Shown here: positions 32,705 to 44,734 of the stretch, piece after piece
Position numbering within the stretch: position 1 is the first letter of the stretch
How the letters are laid out: each line of letters starts with the position of its first letter
Assembly (NCBI GenBank): GCA_002102555.1
Contig: MCFL01000002.1
Coordinates: forward strand, 558,001 to 622,000
DNA: 64,000 nt
Source of the DNA: Catenaria anguillulae PL171
Lineage: Eukaryota; Blastocladiomycota; Blastocladiomycetes; Blastocladiales; Catenariaceae
Direction of reading: 5' to 3'
The notes under the pieces: generated by a model
What the model saw: only the letters and a program-made list of their open reading frames with translations
The model's database searches: none
Told to the model about the DNA's origin: nothing
Translations under genes and position numbers: made by a program

Positions 32705-34254
32705 TCACATCAACACTCGACACAAGTCAGAATCTTCTCTATGGCACATATCGCGGCAACGGTTCATCCAAATCCGGGTCAATCGGCTGTTGAGCCGACC
32801 TGTCGTTGCACCAGCAGCAGGTTGGCGCGGGGCGGAAACGGCGGGTGCCCGTTGAGCAAGCTCAATGGCAACGGACCTGCGCTGGTTCCCAGAGCGCGCC
32901 GTCGGCCCTCCCACTTCGGAGGCATACAAGGGCCGGGGTTCGGTCTGCGGCGGCTTTGCTTTCGCCACACGGCGAGAGCATCCGACAAGCAGCATCATAA
33001 ACGAAAGTGCCAACACCAGAGCAAGGAATGCCGTCATAGGCCCGCCGAATGGACCCGAATTATTTGAGAGCGATCCGCTCCAGGGCGGCACCGATGTGGT
33101 AGCCATTGGCGGTGCCGATCCTGGGCCACTGTTGAAGTTGACGGCAAGGTTGTGCGTGGCCATCGACCCTTGCGTTGGATAGACCGCCGTCACTGTGGGT
33201 AAACACGTCCGTGTTGACTTTCCCATTGATCCCATTCCCCCCTGGCACAGACCAAACCGGCACTCGGATCCCTTTTCACAGGCGTCGCCTGCGTTCTTAG
33301 CGGGAGCCAAGAGCTTGTTGTCGTTGCAAGTCGTGAGCGCCATGAGGTTCAGCGAGACCGATGCTCTCGAGCTGCTGACCCTGAGCTCCGAAGGCAAGGC
33401 CTGGAAGTGGCGAACGGGTGGAAGCGGATCAATCCCCTCAACAACACGTGGCCAAGTCGAGCCTTGTGGAAGTGCACGCGACAGAATGACGGATCGTGGC
33501 ATGGGCTCGATTTGCGGAATGCCAAAGGACCCTCGGAGCGAGTCATCCGAGTTGACCGGCGCTGGGTCGCATGGGATGCCGATGGGCGGGACAGGGGCAC
33601 AGATGCCAAGCTTGAGGGTGTCGACAGTGGTCGTGGGGGAGGTTGCATTACCCGCGGGACCTTGGCGGGATGCGAGATAGTCTCGATGGAGCTGGCGAAG
33701 CGATTCTGGGGAATTGACGGGGAGTTGCGTGAGGGTAGCATTGCGGAGGACTGGGGCATCGAGTGCGATGCACAGAGAGCCGTGTGCAGCCCAATACTCG
33801 GTTGTACAATGCGTTAGGGTACAATCGTTCAGGCGGGCGGCTATGGAAAACGCAGACAGGAGGTGAGCACACACACGATCAAGGTTTGAGTCCGACCAAA
33901 GGTTCAGGTCATGAAAAAAAAAAAAAAAAAAAAAAAACATGATTGATATATACCAGCCCGAAGTGCATCCCGGGCATCATACAGCCACATCGAGTCACTG
34001 TTTCCTTGTGCCACCGTGGATGCCTGGTAATCAAATTCGACCTGCAAAAGACCGCATTTGCTTGCTTGGCACTGTGACAAGCGAACCGAGCGTCTGTGTT
34101 TGGTGGAGCGGGCAAGCGACGTTCTGGCGGGCATTGTCGGCGGGCGAGCTTGGTGCAAACGAGCAAGCGGCAAAGACTGGGATATCAACGTCTGCGGCAA
34201 GGCCCGGGAAGAGGCCGCGAGCAGGCTTACCATCGGGCAGAAGCAAGCGAACAC
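32705..34254 (-). CDS. Cys-containing type I single-pass membrane protein
   Basis: Two exons on the minus strand: 34254-33954 and 33840-32705, with a 113-nt GT-AG intron between them that joins in phase (ARDALRAAARLNDC). The ectodomain has scattered Cys, including GDACEKGSECRFGLC, a spacing reminiscent of EB-type or other small disulfide modules, and several N-glycosylation sequons (for example RNAT, GNAT). A single membrane span follows (MTAFLALVLALSFMMLLVGC), then a basic cytoplasmic tail of about 90 residues. A weak signal-like start (MFACFCPMVSLLAASSRALP) supports secretion; an earlier exon is possible. The intron holds an unbroken run of 24 T (33914-33937 as A on the + strand). No named family recognised. 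Confidence 0.65.
33914..33937. repeat. 24-nt homopolymer A (T on the coding strand) in intron
   Basis: Uninterrupted run of 24 A on the + strand, inside the intron (33841-33953) of the Cys-containing membrane-protein gene. Read on the gene's strand it is an oligo-T tract in the 5' half of the intron. Confidence 0.95.
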
Positions 34255-34637
34255 TGGCAGCAGAATCGGTCATGACGACGGGAGGTTGCGGGTATCACGA
34301 AGAGTGTCGAACGGCCGCCAGGTCTATGTATGTATACGTAAACATCGATTCTTGCGGTGCATGGATGTGAGCCATGGAAGCTACATAGCATGGGAAAGCT
34401 GTCATTGCACGCAGGGAAGTGAGGATCAACGGCCTGGTCCTTCCCTCGCTCCGTGGGCGTTGATTGATGATGTCCACAGGTGACGACGCCCAGTCGCAGT
34501 TTCATGATGTTTCACTTGATCAGGGAGGTTGATCAGGATCAACGAAAATGGTGTATCATATATGCATGTTGGACATTGCATTGAGCCAGTAGCTACCACA
34601 CCCTGCGCAAACGCACCTGAACCCGCACATCTCCACT
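34255..34637. other. Divergent intergenic region
   Basis: About 380 bases between the divergently transcribed membrane-protein gene (-) and ECHDC1-like gene (+). No element recognised. Confidence 0.4.
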
Positions 34638-35813
34638 ATGCACTCCACCGCCGCCGCCTCCCGCTCCACATCGGCCGCCGCCACCGCCGCGCATGCCGCC
34701 GTCCGTGCCTTCCACACGTCGACCCCACCTTCGGCCGCCCTCGCTGCGCGCTCGGTCTTGCGCCCGCTCGGTTCGGGCACGGTCCACCTCCAATACCACC
34801 GGCACCTGCCCATTGCGCTTCTTCGCCTTGACAACCCCGCCAAACTCAACGCCCTGTCCGGCACAATGATGGCCACGCTCGCCGATCACATAGACACGCT
34901 GCAATCGCAACAATCGCAGCTGGCCGCCGTCATCTTGGCCGGCACGGGCTCCGCGGCCTTTTGCACGGGCCTCGACCTGGATGTTGCAGGCCAACACGTG
35001 CGCACGCCCGATGCAGGCAAGCAAATGGCCGACCTCATGCACGACTCGCTGACTCGGCTGCGCCGACTGAGCCTGGTCAGCTTTGCGGCCGTCGAGGGCC
35101 ATGCCGTTGGCGGCGGCGCTGAACTGACCACGGCCACCGATTTCAGGGTCATGACGTTTGGTGCAGCGGTCCGGTTTGTGCATCTCAAGATGGGTGCTGC
35201 GCCCGGGTGGGGCGGCGGGTTTCGGTTGACGCAGCTTGTCGGACACACGCGCGCGTTGCAGTTGCTCTTGTCGTGCAAGAAGCTTGATGGCGAGGCGGCG
35301 AGTAAGTTGGGGCTTGCTCAGTGGACGTGTCCGTCAGGCCAGGCGCTTGCCAAATGCGTCGATGTTCTGGAGGGATACCTGGGTGTGAGCATTCCCGAAG
35401 ATGCTCGTGAGCGTGCCATGGCACAGGTCCGCCGCCGCCGTGCAGGCAGAGACGCCGACGATGCGGGTGTCACCGACTCGAGTGGAGCGATTGCGCCAGA
35501 GGACCAGGTGGGGGCGTGCGTGGATGATGAGGCCGCAATTGCGGCCGAGGCGGCATGGGTTCATTTCACTCCGAATGCCGACGACGTGCCATGGTTCAAG
35601 GACGAGGTAGAGTGGGCCGGAAACAGTTTGACGAGTGTGCGCGCAATGAAAACGGATGTGATCGCGGCCATGGATTACACCGAAGACAAGGCTTTGGAAA
35701 TCGAAAAGGAGGCGTTTGTGACTTGCTGGGGATCGGAGCATAATGCCGCGGCGCTCAACAAGAGAAAAGCGAGTCCGGCCGGGTCCACTGAATCCGCCGC
35801 GGTAAAGAAGTGA
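34638..35813 (+). CDS. Ethylmalonyl-CoA decarboxylase-like (ECHDC1) of the crotonase family
   Basis: Single-exon gene of 391 codons. Crotonase fold with the oxyanion-hole segments AFCTGLDLD and VEGHAVGGGAELTTATDFR. The stretch AAVRFVHLKMGAAPGWGGGFRL and the C-terminal pattern EKEAFVTCWGSEHNAAAL closely follow ECHDC1, a metabolite-proofreading enzyme that decarboxylates ethylmalonyl-CoA and methylmalonyl-CoA formed by acetyl-CoA carboxylase side activity; ordinary enoyl-CoA hydratases lack this ending. The N-terminus (residues 1-45) is Ala/Ser/Arg-rich with VRAFHTSTPP, like a mitochondrial presequence, whereas animal ECHDC1 is cytosolic. An Arg/Asp-rich insert lies around residues 260-290. The C-terminus is basic (KRKASPAG...VKK). 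Other crotonases cannot be fully excluded. Confidence 0.85.
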   Translation: MHSTAAASRSTSAAATAAHAAVRAFHTSTPPSAALAARSVLRPLGSGTVHLQYHRHLPIALLRLDNPAKLNALSGTMMATLADHIDTLQSQQSQLAAVILAGTGSAAFCTGLDLDVAGQHVRTPDAGKQMADLMHDSLTRLRRLSLVSFAAVEGHAVGGGAELTTATDFRVMTFGAAVRFVHLKMGAAPGWGGGFRLTQLVGHTRALQLLLSCKKLDGEAASKLGLAQWTCPSGQALAKCVDVLEGYLGVSIPEDARERAMAQVRRRRAGRDADDAGVTDSSGAIAPEDQVGACVDDEAAIAAEAAWVHFTPNADDVPWFKDEVEWAGNSLTSVRAMKTDVIAAMDYTEDKALEIEKEAFVTCWGSEHNAAALNKRKASPAGSTESAAVKK

Positions 35814-36019
35814 TTATTATTGACGTGCAGAGTTTATTGTTTTTTTCAGCAGCGTCACGTATAAACCAATAAGCCTTTGCGTTTCATGCAGCAGAGAAGA
35901 ATCAATAACGGGCTGAACCAACAGTTAATCTGACTTGGTCAGGAAGAAGATGAAGCAAACTATAGACAGCAACAACTGGCTTTCAGGCGAAAATTGGCGA
36001 CTGGATGACTTGACAGGTC

Positions 36020-38156
36020 TTAGTAGACCAAATCGATAGCCGAATCGTCATCGTCGACCCTCTCAACTTGATCCTCTTGATCTTCCTCAACTCGGCGTGC
36101 ACGACGCGGCTGTTGAGCGCGACGCCCAGTCCGCTTTTGCTGGCCATTCCCACGTTGCGCGCCACGGCCAGCACGGCCAATACCGCCACTCAACACGCCC
36201 GACCGGCGGTTAAACCTGCCCAGCAATGAACCGCGAATGGGCGACTTGAATGATGGGAATGTCACATCTTGCTCGTCATCGTCCTGCTGCCGACGACTCG
36301 GGCGTGCACGTCTCTGGGGCCTGACCTTACGCGGCGGCGGCGGCGGCGGCAACCGCGTGACTGACTCCTCATACTCTTCCTCAATACCCGTGTTGGGGTC
36401 GCGAATCACGCGGCGAATGCGGCGCTGCCCACCGGCTTGCGAGCTCCCACGGCGACGCCCCCGACCGACCGGCACCTCAACGGGCGACTCGTACGACGAC
36501 TGGCGCTGCGGCCTCGACGACCTCCTACCGCGTCCGGCAACCTTGGACGCGACTGACCGAGCACGCCCAGCGACCTTGCCACGTGCTTTCCCCACGGCGC
36601 CACGTACACGTCTCGCGACTGCGCCTGCACGCTTTGTAACCTGGCCACGGACCTTGCCACGGCGCCCTTGACCCGCCGCCAACCTTGCCCTTGATGCGTC
36701 CAAACAACCGGCGCGCGCCCGCACCCACGCGCTTCAACCCGCCGCGCGCACGCCGTGCAAGGTTCTTGACCCTGTTTTTGAAATTGCCCCACTTGCGTTT
36801 GAGAATCGGGCCAATGCGCGACCGCAAATTGCGCAACATCTTGCCGAGCTTCGGGAACGTTTTGCCGAGGCCCATGCGCGTCATGAATGTTTTCATTCCG
36901 GGCGAGTTGAGTGCGCGGCCAACGAGCGGCATGTACTTTTGTGCTGCGTCGCCTGACACGAAGCGTGGAGCCGGGGCTGGAGCGGCGGCCGGCGCGGGGG
37001 CGGGGGCGGGCGCCGCGGCGGGAGCAGAAGATTGCGATGCTTGTTGGCCTCCGCGTGTCGAGCCACGGCCACGGCCACGGCCACCTCGGGACCGGCGTTG
37101 GCGTTGGCGTCGGATGGGCGCGCGCGAAGGTTGCACGATAATGTACGTGTCGCGGCCACGGGGCTGATCGTCGTCGTCTTCATCATCTTGGTCGTCAAAC
37201 GCGGGCGTGGCGGCATAGTTGTACCCAGAGGTTGGCGGCGTTGCAGTGCATGGACACGGGCACATGCCTGGTGGGACCATTCCAGGCTGCTGTGCGCCGG
37301 GGAAGGCCGGTGGCTGGAATGGACTGGGGATGCCTGGTTGACCAGGGAACCCGAACTGGCCACCAAATGATGCTTGTTGAGGATTGAATGCACCAGGCAT
37401 GCCGAATGGCTGCGGCGGTTGCGAGAATCCGGTGACCGGGTTGAATGGTTGCGGAGGAAAACCACCTGGGAACTGGCCTTGGAATCCAGCTTGAGCGCCA
37501 GCGCCAAACGCAGGCTGTTGAGGGTTGAACCCACCAAACGGCTGTTGCTGCTGCGGGAACCCACCTGGCGCGGCAAACTGCTGTTGTGGTGCTCCCGCCT
37601 GGGAAAACTGCGGCGAAGGACGCGGCGGGGGTGCTTGAGCCTGAGCAGGCGGCGCTTGAGCTTGAGGTGCAGGCGCAGCTGCTTGGCCGCCCGCTTCTTC
37701 GGCGGGCGCGTCATCGCCGCCGCCACCACCACCGCCGCCGCCAGTGAAGCGGCCAATCAAGCCTTGTGCCGCGCCGAGCTTTTTGCCCAAGGGGCCTGGT
37801 ACCATGGATGTTGCGCCGCGCAGGGCACCGCGAAAGTCTCCCCGAGAGGCTGCCTGTGGATGCACAGTGGACACGTGGGAATGAGAACAAGGACGATCCG
37901 ATCCGATCCGATCCGATGAGAATGAGAAAGGTCATACCTTGGCCATGTTTGCGATGCCGCCAATCTTGCCGCCGACGCCTGGGATGCGCTGCGCCAGGTT
38001 GGCGACTTTCCCAATCTTTCCGCCCACGCCAGGAATACGCGTTGCGACCCGCGACGCTTTGCGAAGGACGCCGCCGAGGGCGCGAAAGCCATGGACGGGC
38101 TGGTTGAGAAGCACAAGGAGCGTGCCGGCGAGGGCAAGCAGGGTGAGAAGCGACAT
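36020..38156 (-). CDS. Secreted, strongly cationic low-complexity protein (paralogue B)
   Basis: Exon 1 starts at ATG 38156 with a clean signal peptide (MSLLTLLALAGTLLVLLNQPVHG) followed by a tandem 17-residue amphipathic basic repeat (RIPGVGGKIGKVANLAQ / RIPGVGGKIGGIANMAK). An intron (donor GTATGACC) joins to AASRGDFRG. Then come a Gly tract, Pro/Gln/Phe repeats (PQQQQPFGGFNPQQPAFG), a CPCPC motif, an acidic patch, an Arg block (RAPIRRQRQRRSRGGRGRGR), an Ala/Pro spacer, and long cationic helices (FMTRMGLGKTFPKLGKMLRN; ILKRKWGNFKNRVKNLARR). After a one-base shift near 36690 there are Lys/Arg/Ala/Val repeats and a tail ending DDDDSAIDLVY (TAG, 36020-36022). Total about 700 residues. Basic amphipathic repeats in a secreted protein suggest membrane, nucleic-acid or wall-polymer binding; this is inference. 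No known family. Confidence 0.65.
37895..37917. repeat. (GATCC)n pentanucleotide microsatellite in intron
   Basis: Four complete GATCC units plus GAT within the intron of the cationic secreted-protein gene. Confidence 0.9.
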
Positions 38157-38834
38157 GGTGGTTGCGGGCCGGGGCCGAGCGCGTGTGGCGCCAGTGCGCA
38201 CGCGCACGCGAGAGGGTGAAGGCGTCATTTCGCGAGTGGTTGCAGGTTGGATGGATGAAGCGCGGGTGGCAAAGGACGAGGATGAGATGAGATGGGTGAG
38301 TGGAATGCACTGGTTGCCGACTTTGGGTCGCTGCCTCCTCCGAGTCGACTTGACTCGAATTGCGTGGATCAGAGTAGGTTCAAGGGCCGCGATGGTCGGT
38401 AGGGTTCTGGAAGCCTCCACCTTGGGCGTATTTATGATAAAGAATGAGAATATTGAGCCAGGCAGGTATCATACTTGTCGATCTCCATCTCAGGCTCGGG
38501 CCGTGGCCGTGCGTGTCCGCGAGCAACAACGACGACCCCTAGGTAGGCATGGGAACGAATCACGAATCACAAAACGGCAAAGCGTGCATGCTGAGAAAAC
38601 GCTCGTGGCCTCACGTGGCTGTCTCACATCACGTGACTGCTGATCGGTGATGTCATCGAACGGCCACGGGCTGGGCAGCTGTCTGCAGATTTCAGCAGCC
38701 CGGATTCTTCGGGCTTCTTGTTGCACCCAGCACAGGCCAGCCTACATACCATCATATAGGTCCATCGCATCGCAACTGACTTGAGCTATGTATCAAAATC
38801 AGAGCATACAGTACACTCAATACTCGATGCAACC
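38157..38834. other. Divergent intergenic region
   Basis: Upstream region shared by the cationic secreted-protein gene (-) and VWA8 (+). An in-frame ATG at 38228 could extend the former by 24 residues but would bury the signal peptide. No other gene seen. Confidence 0.4.
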
Positions 38835-41800
38835 ATGAATCCCAGCAGCACGAGCAGTATCGTACGCTTTGGCGACGTCAGCGTCCCCGCCGCACCGCCG
38901 GCGACTCAGCCCTACCGCGTCCCGCACGTGCCGCCCAACCAGCTGGCCCTGGGCTCGCGCCAAGTCAAAAAGACGCTGCGCTGGATTGCCCAAAAGGAAA
39001 CCCTCAACCAGGACGTCTTCCTCCTCGGCCCGCCGGGATCCCTGCGCCGCACGCTCGCCTTCAAGTACGCCCAGGTCACGGGCCGCGAGATCGAGTACAT
39101 TTCCTTTTCGCGTGACGTGACCGAGGGGGACCTCAAGCAGCGCCGTGAAATCGTTGGCGGGACGGCCACCTATGTCAACCAAGCATGCGTGCGTGCGGCC
39201 ATTGAGGGGCGGATTCTCATTCTCGACAATGTCCAAAACTGCGAGCGCAATGTGCTTCCACTGCTCAACAATCTGCTCGAGAACCGCGAAATGGCACTCG
39301 AGGACGGCTCGTTTCTCGTCAGCCCGCAGCGCTATCAAGCGCTCACAGCGTCTGCCAACTCCTCGGACAGTCACCAAGAGGCGATGCGCACCCGGAAACT
39401 GATTCCCGTTCATCCACGCTTCTTTGTCATTGCACTGGGGATTCCCGTCCCACCTTACACGGGATACCCACTCGATCCACCCTTCCGCTCGCGCTTTCAA
39501 GCACGCTGGGTACCCTCCGACCTCGCATCCCCGGACCGCGCACTGCACTGGACGCGTCAGCTGGTTCAGTCGATGGCTCCACACCAGTCTGACTTGCAAC
39601 GAATGCTGGCCATTCTCGCCGTCTTACACTCTTCCACCCCGTCGGCCGCGGCAGACTCGCTGCTCGACGCTCGCCTTCCGACTTGCACTGCCGACCCCCT
39701 CATTGTTGCCCGCCTTCTCTCTTCTGGGTTATCTCCTATGCACGTGTTGGCCATGGTCTATCCTTGGGCCACCATGTCCACGACCGACACTCCGACCCTC
39801 AATGTGCTTGAATCCGTCGTTCGCCGATTCGGACTCTCCTGGTCACTCGCTTCTCAGCCCATCCCAACCATGCCGCCCGCTGGTGGCGGCGACCCAGCCT
39901 GGATCCCAACACCCACCTTTTCGCTTGCCCTGGCCAAGCTCCACGCCGCGCACGCTGCCAACCTCGACATGCTGCTCATTGGCGACAAGGGCGTGGGCAA
40001 ATCGCACCTGATCCGGCACTTTGCTCAGCAACTCGACCTCCCACTCACTCTGGTCCCCATCTACCGCGACATGTCTGCGCGCGACCTGCTGCAACGCCGT
40101 GCAACCACGCCCAAGGGCGACACCATCTGGGAAGACGCACCGCTTGTTGAGGCCATGCGCCTGGGCCACGTGTGCGTGCTGGACGGCGTTGACGCACTGG
40201 CGCCCGGGTCGCTCGGGACCTTGGAGAGGCTCATTTCCGACCGTTCGGCCGAGGTGCCCTCGGGGCAAGTGTATGTGAGCGCCGAGCGGTGGGCCAGGCT
40301 GTCGCCCGAGCACCGCACGGCAGGATACGTTGACCAGATTCACCCGCGGTTCCGGCTCATTGCCATTGCCCGCCCACAAGCCCCCGGCGGCACGCAGGGC
40401 AAGTCGTGGGTGACGCCCGAGGTCGCGGCACTCATGCCTACCATTGTGATCCCCACGCTTCCGCAAGCCGAGGAAATGGCGCTGGTGCGCGCGCTTGTGC
40501 CGCATGCATCTGATCGGACGCTGGCCGTGTTGACGGCGGTAGCGGGCGAGCTGGCGACCGCGCATGAGGATGTCGGCACGCTTGCTCAGGCCTTGACGGT
40601 GCGCCAGCTCGTCAAGGTCACGCGCCATGTCACCGAGTACCCAAAGGACGATGTCCATGCGCTCGTGTATCGGGTCACCATGGCCGGGTTTGCGCCGGGC
40701 GAGGTCAGGGACCAGTTGGATGCCGTCTTGGGCAAGCACGGCATTCGTGTGTCGGCCAAAACTGGCCTCGTTGATGAGGCCATTGAGCTTGTGGAACGTG
40801 ATGGCGGGACACGCTTGGACATTGGCGGCGTGTGTGCCCCCATCAAGATGAATGCCGACCCGCTCTTGATTCCCCACACGCTGTTTTACGAAAATCCACG
40901 GCACTTGCGAGTGCTGCGCGATGTGCTCAAGGACTGGGTCCGTGGCGACCACATCTTGTTGATTGGCAATCAAGGCGTCGGCAAGAACAAGCTCGTGGAT
41001 TACTTGCTGTTCCGGCTCAAGCGCGAGCGCCAGTACATGCAACTGCATCGCGATACCACCGTTCAGTCGCTCACGGCCGTGCCCGTCGTAAGGGCGGGCG
41101 TCTTGGCGTACGAAGACTCGCCGCTCGTGGTGGCCGCACGCGAAGGCCATGTGCTTGTTGTGGACGAGGCAGACAAGGCGCCCACACATGTGACGGCCAT
41201 TCTAAAGGCGCTGGTCGAAGATGGCGAGATGCGGTTGGGTGATGGGCGCAGGATTGTGCGCGACCCGAAACGCGCACGCATTGGGTTCGATGTGGTCATG
41301 CACCCGAGTTTCGGCTGGTCGTGTTGGCCAATCGCCCCGGGTTCCCGTTCTTGGGCAACGATTTCTACCGCGAGTGTGGCGATGTGTTTGCGTGCCATGC
41401 AGTCGAGAACCCCGATGTGCCGAGCGAGGTGCAGATGCTGAGGCAGTACGCGCCCAAAGTGGACGAGAAGGTGCTCGAGAGGCTGGCCAGGGCGTTTGCT
41501 GAGCTGAGGGACAAGGCGCAGGACGGATCCATTGGGTATCCGTATTCAACCCGCGAGATTGTGAACATCACTCGGTATGTTTCTCTTGCCCTCGCCCTGT
41601 CAATCCTCGAGGACCGTCAAGCTTGAGCTGACGTTTTCTTCATCCAATAGCCACCTGTCGCAATACCCAGAAGAAGGACTCGCCAACGTGATTCACAACG
41701 TGTTTGCCTTTGATGAAGTCGACGCCGACGCCAAGGACACCATTCTCGCGTCGCTCAAGCGCCATGGCATCCCAGTCCCGTCGGCCGACGGCTTCCAAGT

Positions 41801-44734
41801 CCAGCTCTCAGTCATCACCTCGCTCGACCCGCCTCGTTTGCTTTGCGAATGGTCACGGCACCCAGACCTCGACTCTGCCGTCACTTCCGCAACCACTCCC
41901 ATTGAGCTGCGCGGCGGCTGGGCCATCCAATCCACCCCGCCCACGCCACTTGCTCGTGTCCACGCACGCAACAATCTCTTTTCGGAACACGTCTTTACCG
42001 TGCAACTGCCGACCGACAATCCCGTGCTTGCTGCAACGCGGTCCGCGTCGTTGCCACTCCTGCTTTGCTTGTTCACGAACCCAATAACGCTCGCTACCAT
42101 CGACCTCAACACTTGGTCGTTGTCAACGCTCCCACTACACGAATACTTCCCGCTACAGCGCGGGTTTCCGGCGCTCCATGTTGTACACCTCGAACGTATT
42201 GGCCCTGTGCTTGTCAATGGCGACGACGGATCGGTACTCGTGATTCGCGAGGGGCGCAATGTGTGGAGCACTCATTTGGCCCTAGACAAGGGGAAAAAGG
42301 TGGTGGTCTCACAGGCTGGGGATACCAGTGTGCTGGTTGGGCAAATTGGTTCGGCGCAAGTGTTTGGAGTTAAGGTGGGCGACAATCCCAAGTTACCGTC
42401 ATTTGCTGAGATGGTGACGTGGACGTTGCCCGAACCCGTGTTGGGGCTGGCTAGGAGCGATGCAAAGGTTGTTGTGCAGGGGGCCAGGGGATTGTATGTC
42501 GTGGACGTCGAATCCGGCAAGGTCGACGTGTACAGGCGGCGGGAAGAAGACAAAGGCCAATCGGTCGTGCTCACGTCCGCGGCCACTGCTGGTCCTTCGC
42601 TTGTGGGTCCGACACGCAACGACCAACTCGTTTCCATTGCTCTTCATCCTGATGGCGCATCAGCACATGTTCTCGATGCGCTCGTCAATCCGTTTGCCAA
42701 TGTTGACCCGGTTGCCGCTTCCTTGGCGGCATCTACCGCACCGACTGTTGGGCTGGTTCGTCCGGGAACCGAGTTTGGGACGGGCAACTTGGACGTGCTG
42801 GACTTGGGCACCAAAAGCGCGCGCCGGATTCCGTTTCAACTCTCGCTGCCGTTTACGGCCAAATTGAAAAAGGATGTGATTCCTGGCCCGCATGGCGTTT
42901 CCGAGCACGTGCCAGCCGCCATCTCTGTGTGTGCGTGCCCCGATGGGTCGGTCGCTGTGCTCGATTTACAAGGTATACATCCATTTTTAAGTCTCGCCAG
43001 CCCCAGACCCTGTCGTTCACGTGTTTGCCCCGTCCTCACCCGTTTTTGCTTTCAGGTACCATCCGCGTCTTCCAAGTCGCAATCCAAAGCCTCAAACAAG
43101 ACCTCGCCGACTGGCAGCGCGTCATTGGCCGCGACGCTCCCGATTCGCTCGACATTCAGATTCTCGGCGACGATCGCAACGTATCCGCCGAAACCCGCGC
43201 CGAACTCGGCGCCGCCAACAACCAAGAGACACGCCGCGGGACGGGCAGCGGCAAAGGCCAGGGCCAAGCGTCAGGTGAAGGCGAAGGCAGTGGCGAGGGA
43301 AGCGGTGCTGGAGGTGCGAGCGTGGGCTTGTCGCCCGCGAGCAACGGCGGTGCAGCGAGGACGAGCCGTGAAGCCTTGAACATTGACGAGTTGATTACAA
43401 ATGCAAAGGGGGAGAAGGGGACGCAGGCCGCTGTAGCGATTCGGCCCGAGGGCAGTGGGGCCGCCGCCCAGGGCGAGATTTCCGATGCCATCCGCGAGAT
43501 GCATGACAAGGCGGTTTCCGAGAGGATGGGACAGCTGAACATGCGCGAATACGACATGAAGGTGCGTCGGTGTGTCTTTGGGTGGCTTGGGCGTTGCGTG
43601 ATGAACTTACAATTTTGATTGTGCCTTGTCCACTTTTAGGCGTACCTTCAGTACAAGGAATCCGTAACGCGCGAGATTGGTGCTTTGCGACAATTGATTG
43701 AAGCGACGCAGAGGAAGCAAAAGGAACGGGTGTGGTTAGCGCATCAGACAACGGGCGAGTTGGATGAGCGCAAGCTGGTGGACGGTACATTGGTTATCGC
43801 TACCTTCATGGGGTGCGAGACCGTGTTCTGACCACTGCACCGCGTCGTTTCGATAGGTCTTGTTGGCGACTCGGCCATTTACAAGCGCCGCGGCGATGAA
43901 GATCCGACAATTGGCTCTTTGTTTGACAACCCAAAGCGCATCATTTTCTCTTTTGACTTGAGTGCCAGGTACGTTTTACTTACTTGTCTTTGCTCACTGG
44001 CCAAGACTGAAACATTTCCGTTCACTTCTCAACAGCATGTTCAAGTTCAATTCGCACGACTCGCGTCTGCAGCGCTCCGTTGAGGTGGCTCTTTGTACGC
44101 CGCAACTTGTTTTCCTGCTGTATCTAACACGAATGAACTGACTGACCTTGACTCATCTTGTCGGATACACAGTGGTCATGCAAGCTTTCAAGAACTTTGA
44201 TCACAAGCTTCGCTACTCGATTGTTGGCCACAGCGGCGACTCAGCCTACATCCCGTTTGTGTCTGAAGACTCTTATCCAAAGAACGAAAAGGAGGAGCTC
44301 GCCGTGCTGACCAAGATGGCCGCTCACGCCCAATACTGCCTGAGCGGAGGTACGGTTCCTCTCACCTTGCCCATTTTTGCCCTTGACGGCCAGATCTCTC
44401 ACTCACTTGAACTTAATCTCGACCAGACAACACACTTGGCGCCATCAAGGCGTGTGTCAAAGAGGTGATGCAAAAGGAATCGGACGAAGCGTTTGTCGTG
44501 ATCCTGTCCGACGCCAACATTGCACAGTACAACATCCAGCCGCAGGACTTGGCGGCCGCGCTGGTGGCCGACCCGCGTGTCCACGCCTCCATTGTCTTCA
44601 TTGGCACCCTTGCCGACCAAGCCGAGCGGTTGCGGGCGGCCATGCCGGGTAAGGCACACGTGTGCATGGACACCAAGGATCTGCCGTTGATTATGAAGCG
44701 CATCTTTAGTGGCCTGATGCGGTCCAACTTGTGA
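38835..44734 (+). CDS. VWA8: VWA8: AAA+ ATPase with three ATPase modules and C-terminal VWA domain
   Basis: Midasin-like AAA+ protein; in animals VWA8 is mitochondrial and has ATPase activity. First module: a degenerate P-loop (GPPGSLRRTLA), LKQRREI, VLPLLNNLLENREM and PPFRSRFQAR. Second: GDKGVGKSHL, DMSARDLLQRR and IHPRFRLIAIA. Third: GNQGVGKNKLVD, LHRDTTVQSL, LVVDEADKAP, LANRPGFPFLGNDF and YPYSTREIVNI. A beta-rich middle region follows, then a Gly/Ser/Glu-rich linker (43240-43340) and a VWA domain with the MIDAS-type DLSAS motif (near 43960). Introns joining in phase: 41575-41650, 42973-43055, 43562-43639, 43785-43855, 43969-44035, 44095-44171 and 44350-44426. One base is missing near 41310 in a T run of the third module. 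No clear mitochondrial presequence is seen after ATG 38835; the first 30 residues are Ser/Pro-rich. Confidence 0.95.

Noticed and set aside
33914-33937. Poly(A) tail of a retroposed gene copy
   Set aside because: The run lies within a well-supported intron of a minus-strand gene and no intronless gene copy precedes it.
37895-37917. Functional repeat array (CRISPR-like or telomeric)
   Set aside because: Only four perfect 5-nt units without spacers; an ordinary intron microsatellite.
39843-41189. 448-codon minus-strand ORF
   Set aside because: Exactly antisense to VWA8 ATPase modules two and three; a codon-bias shadow.
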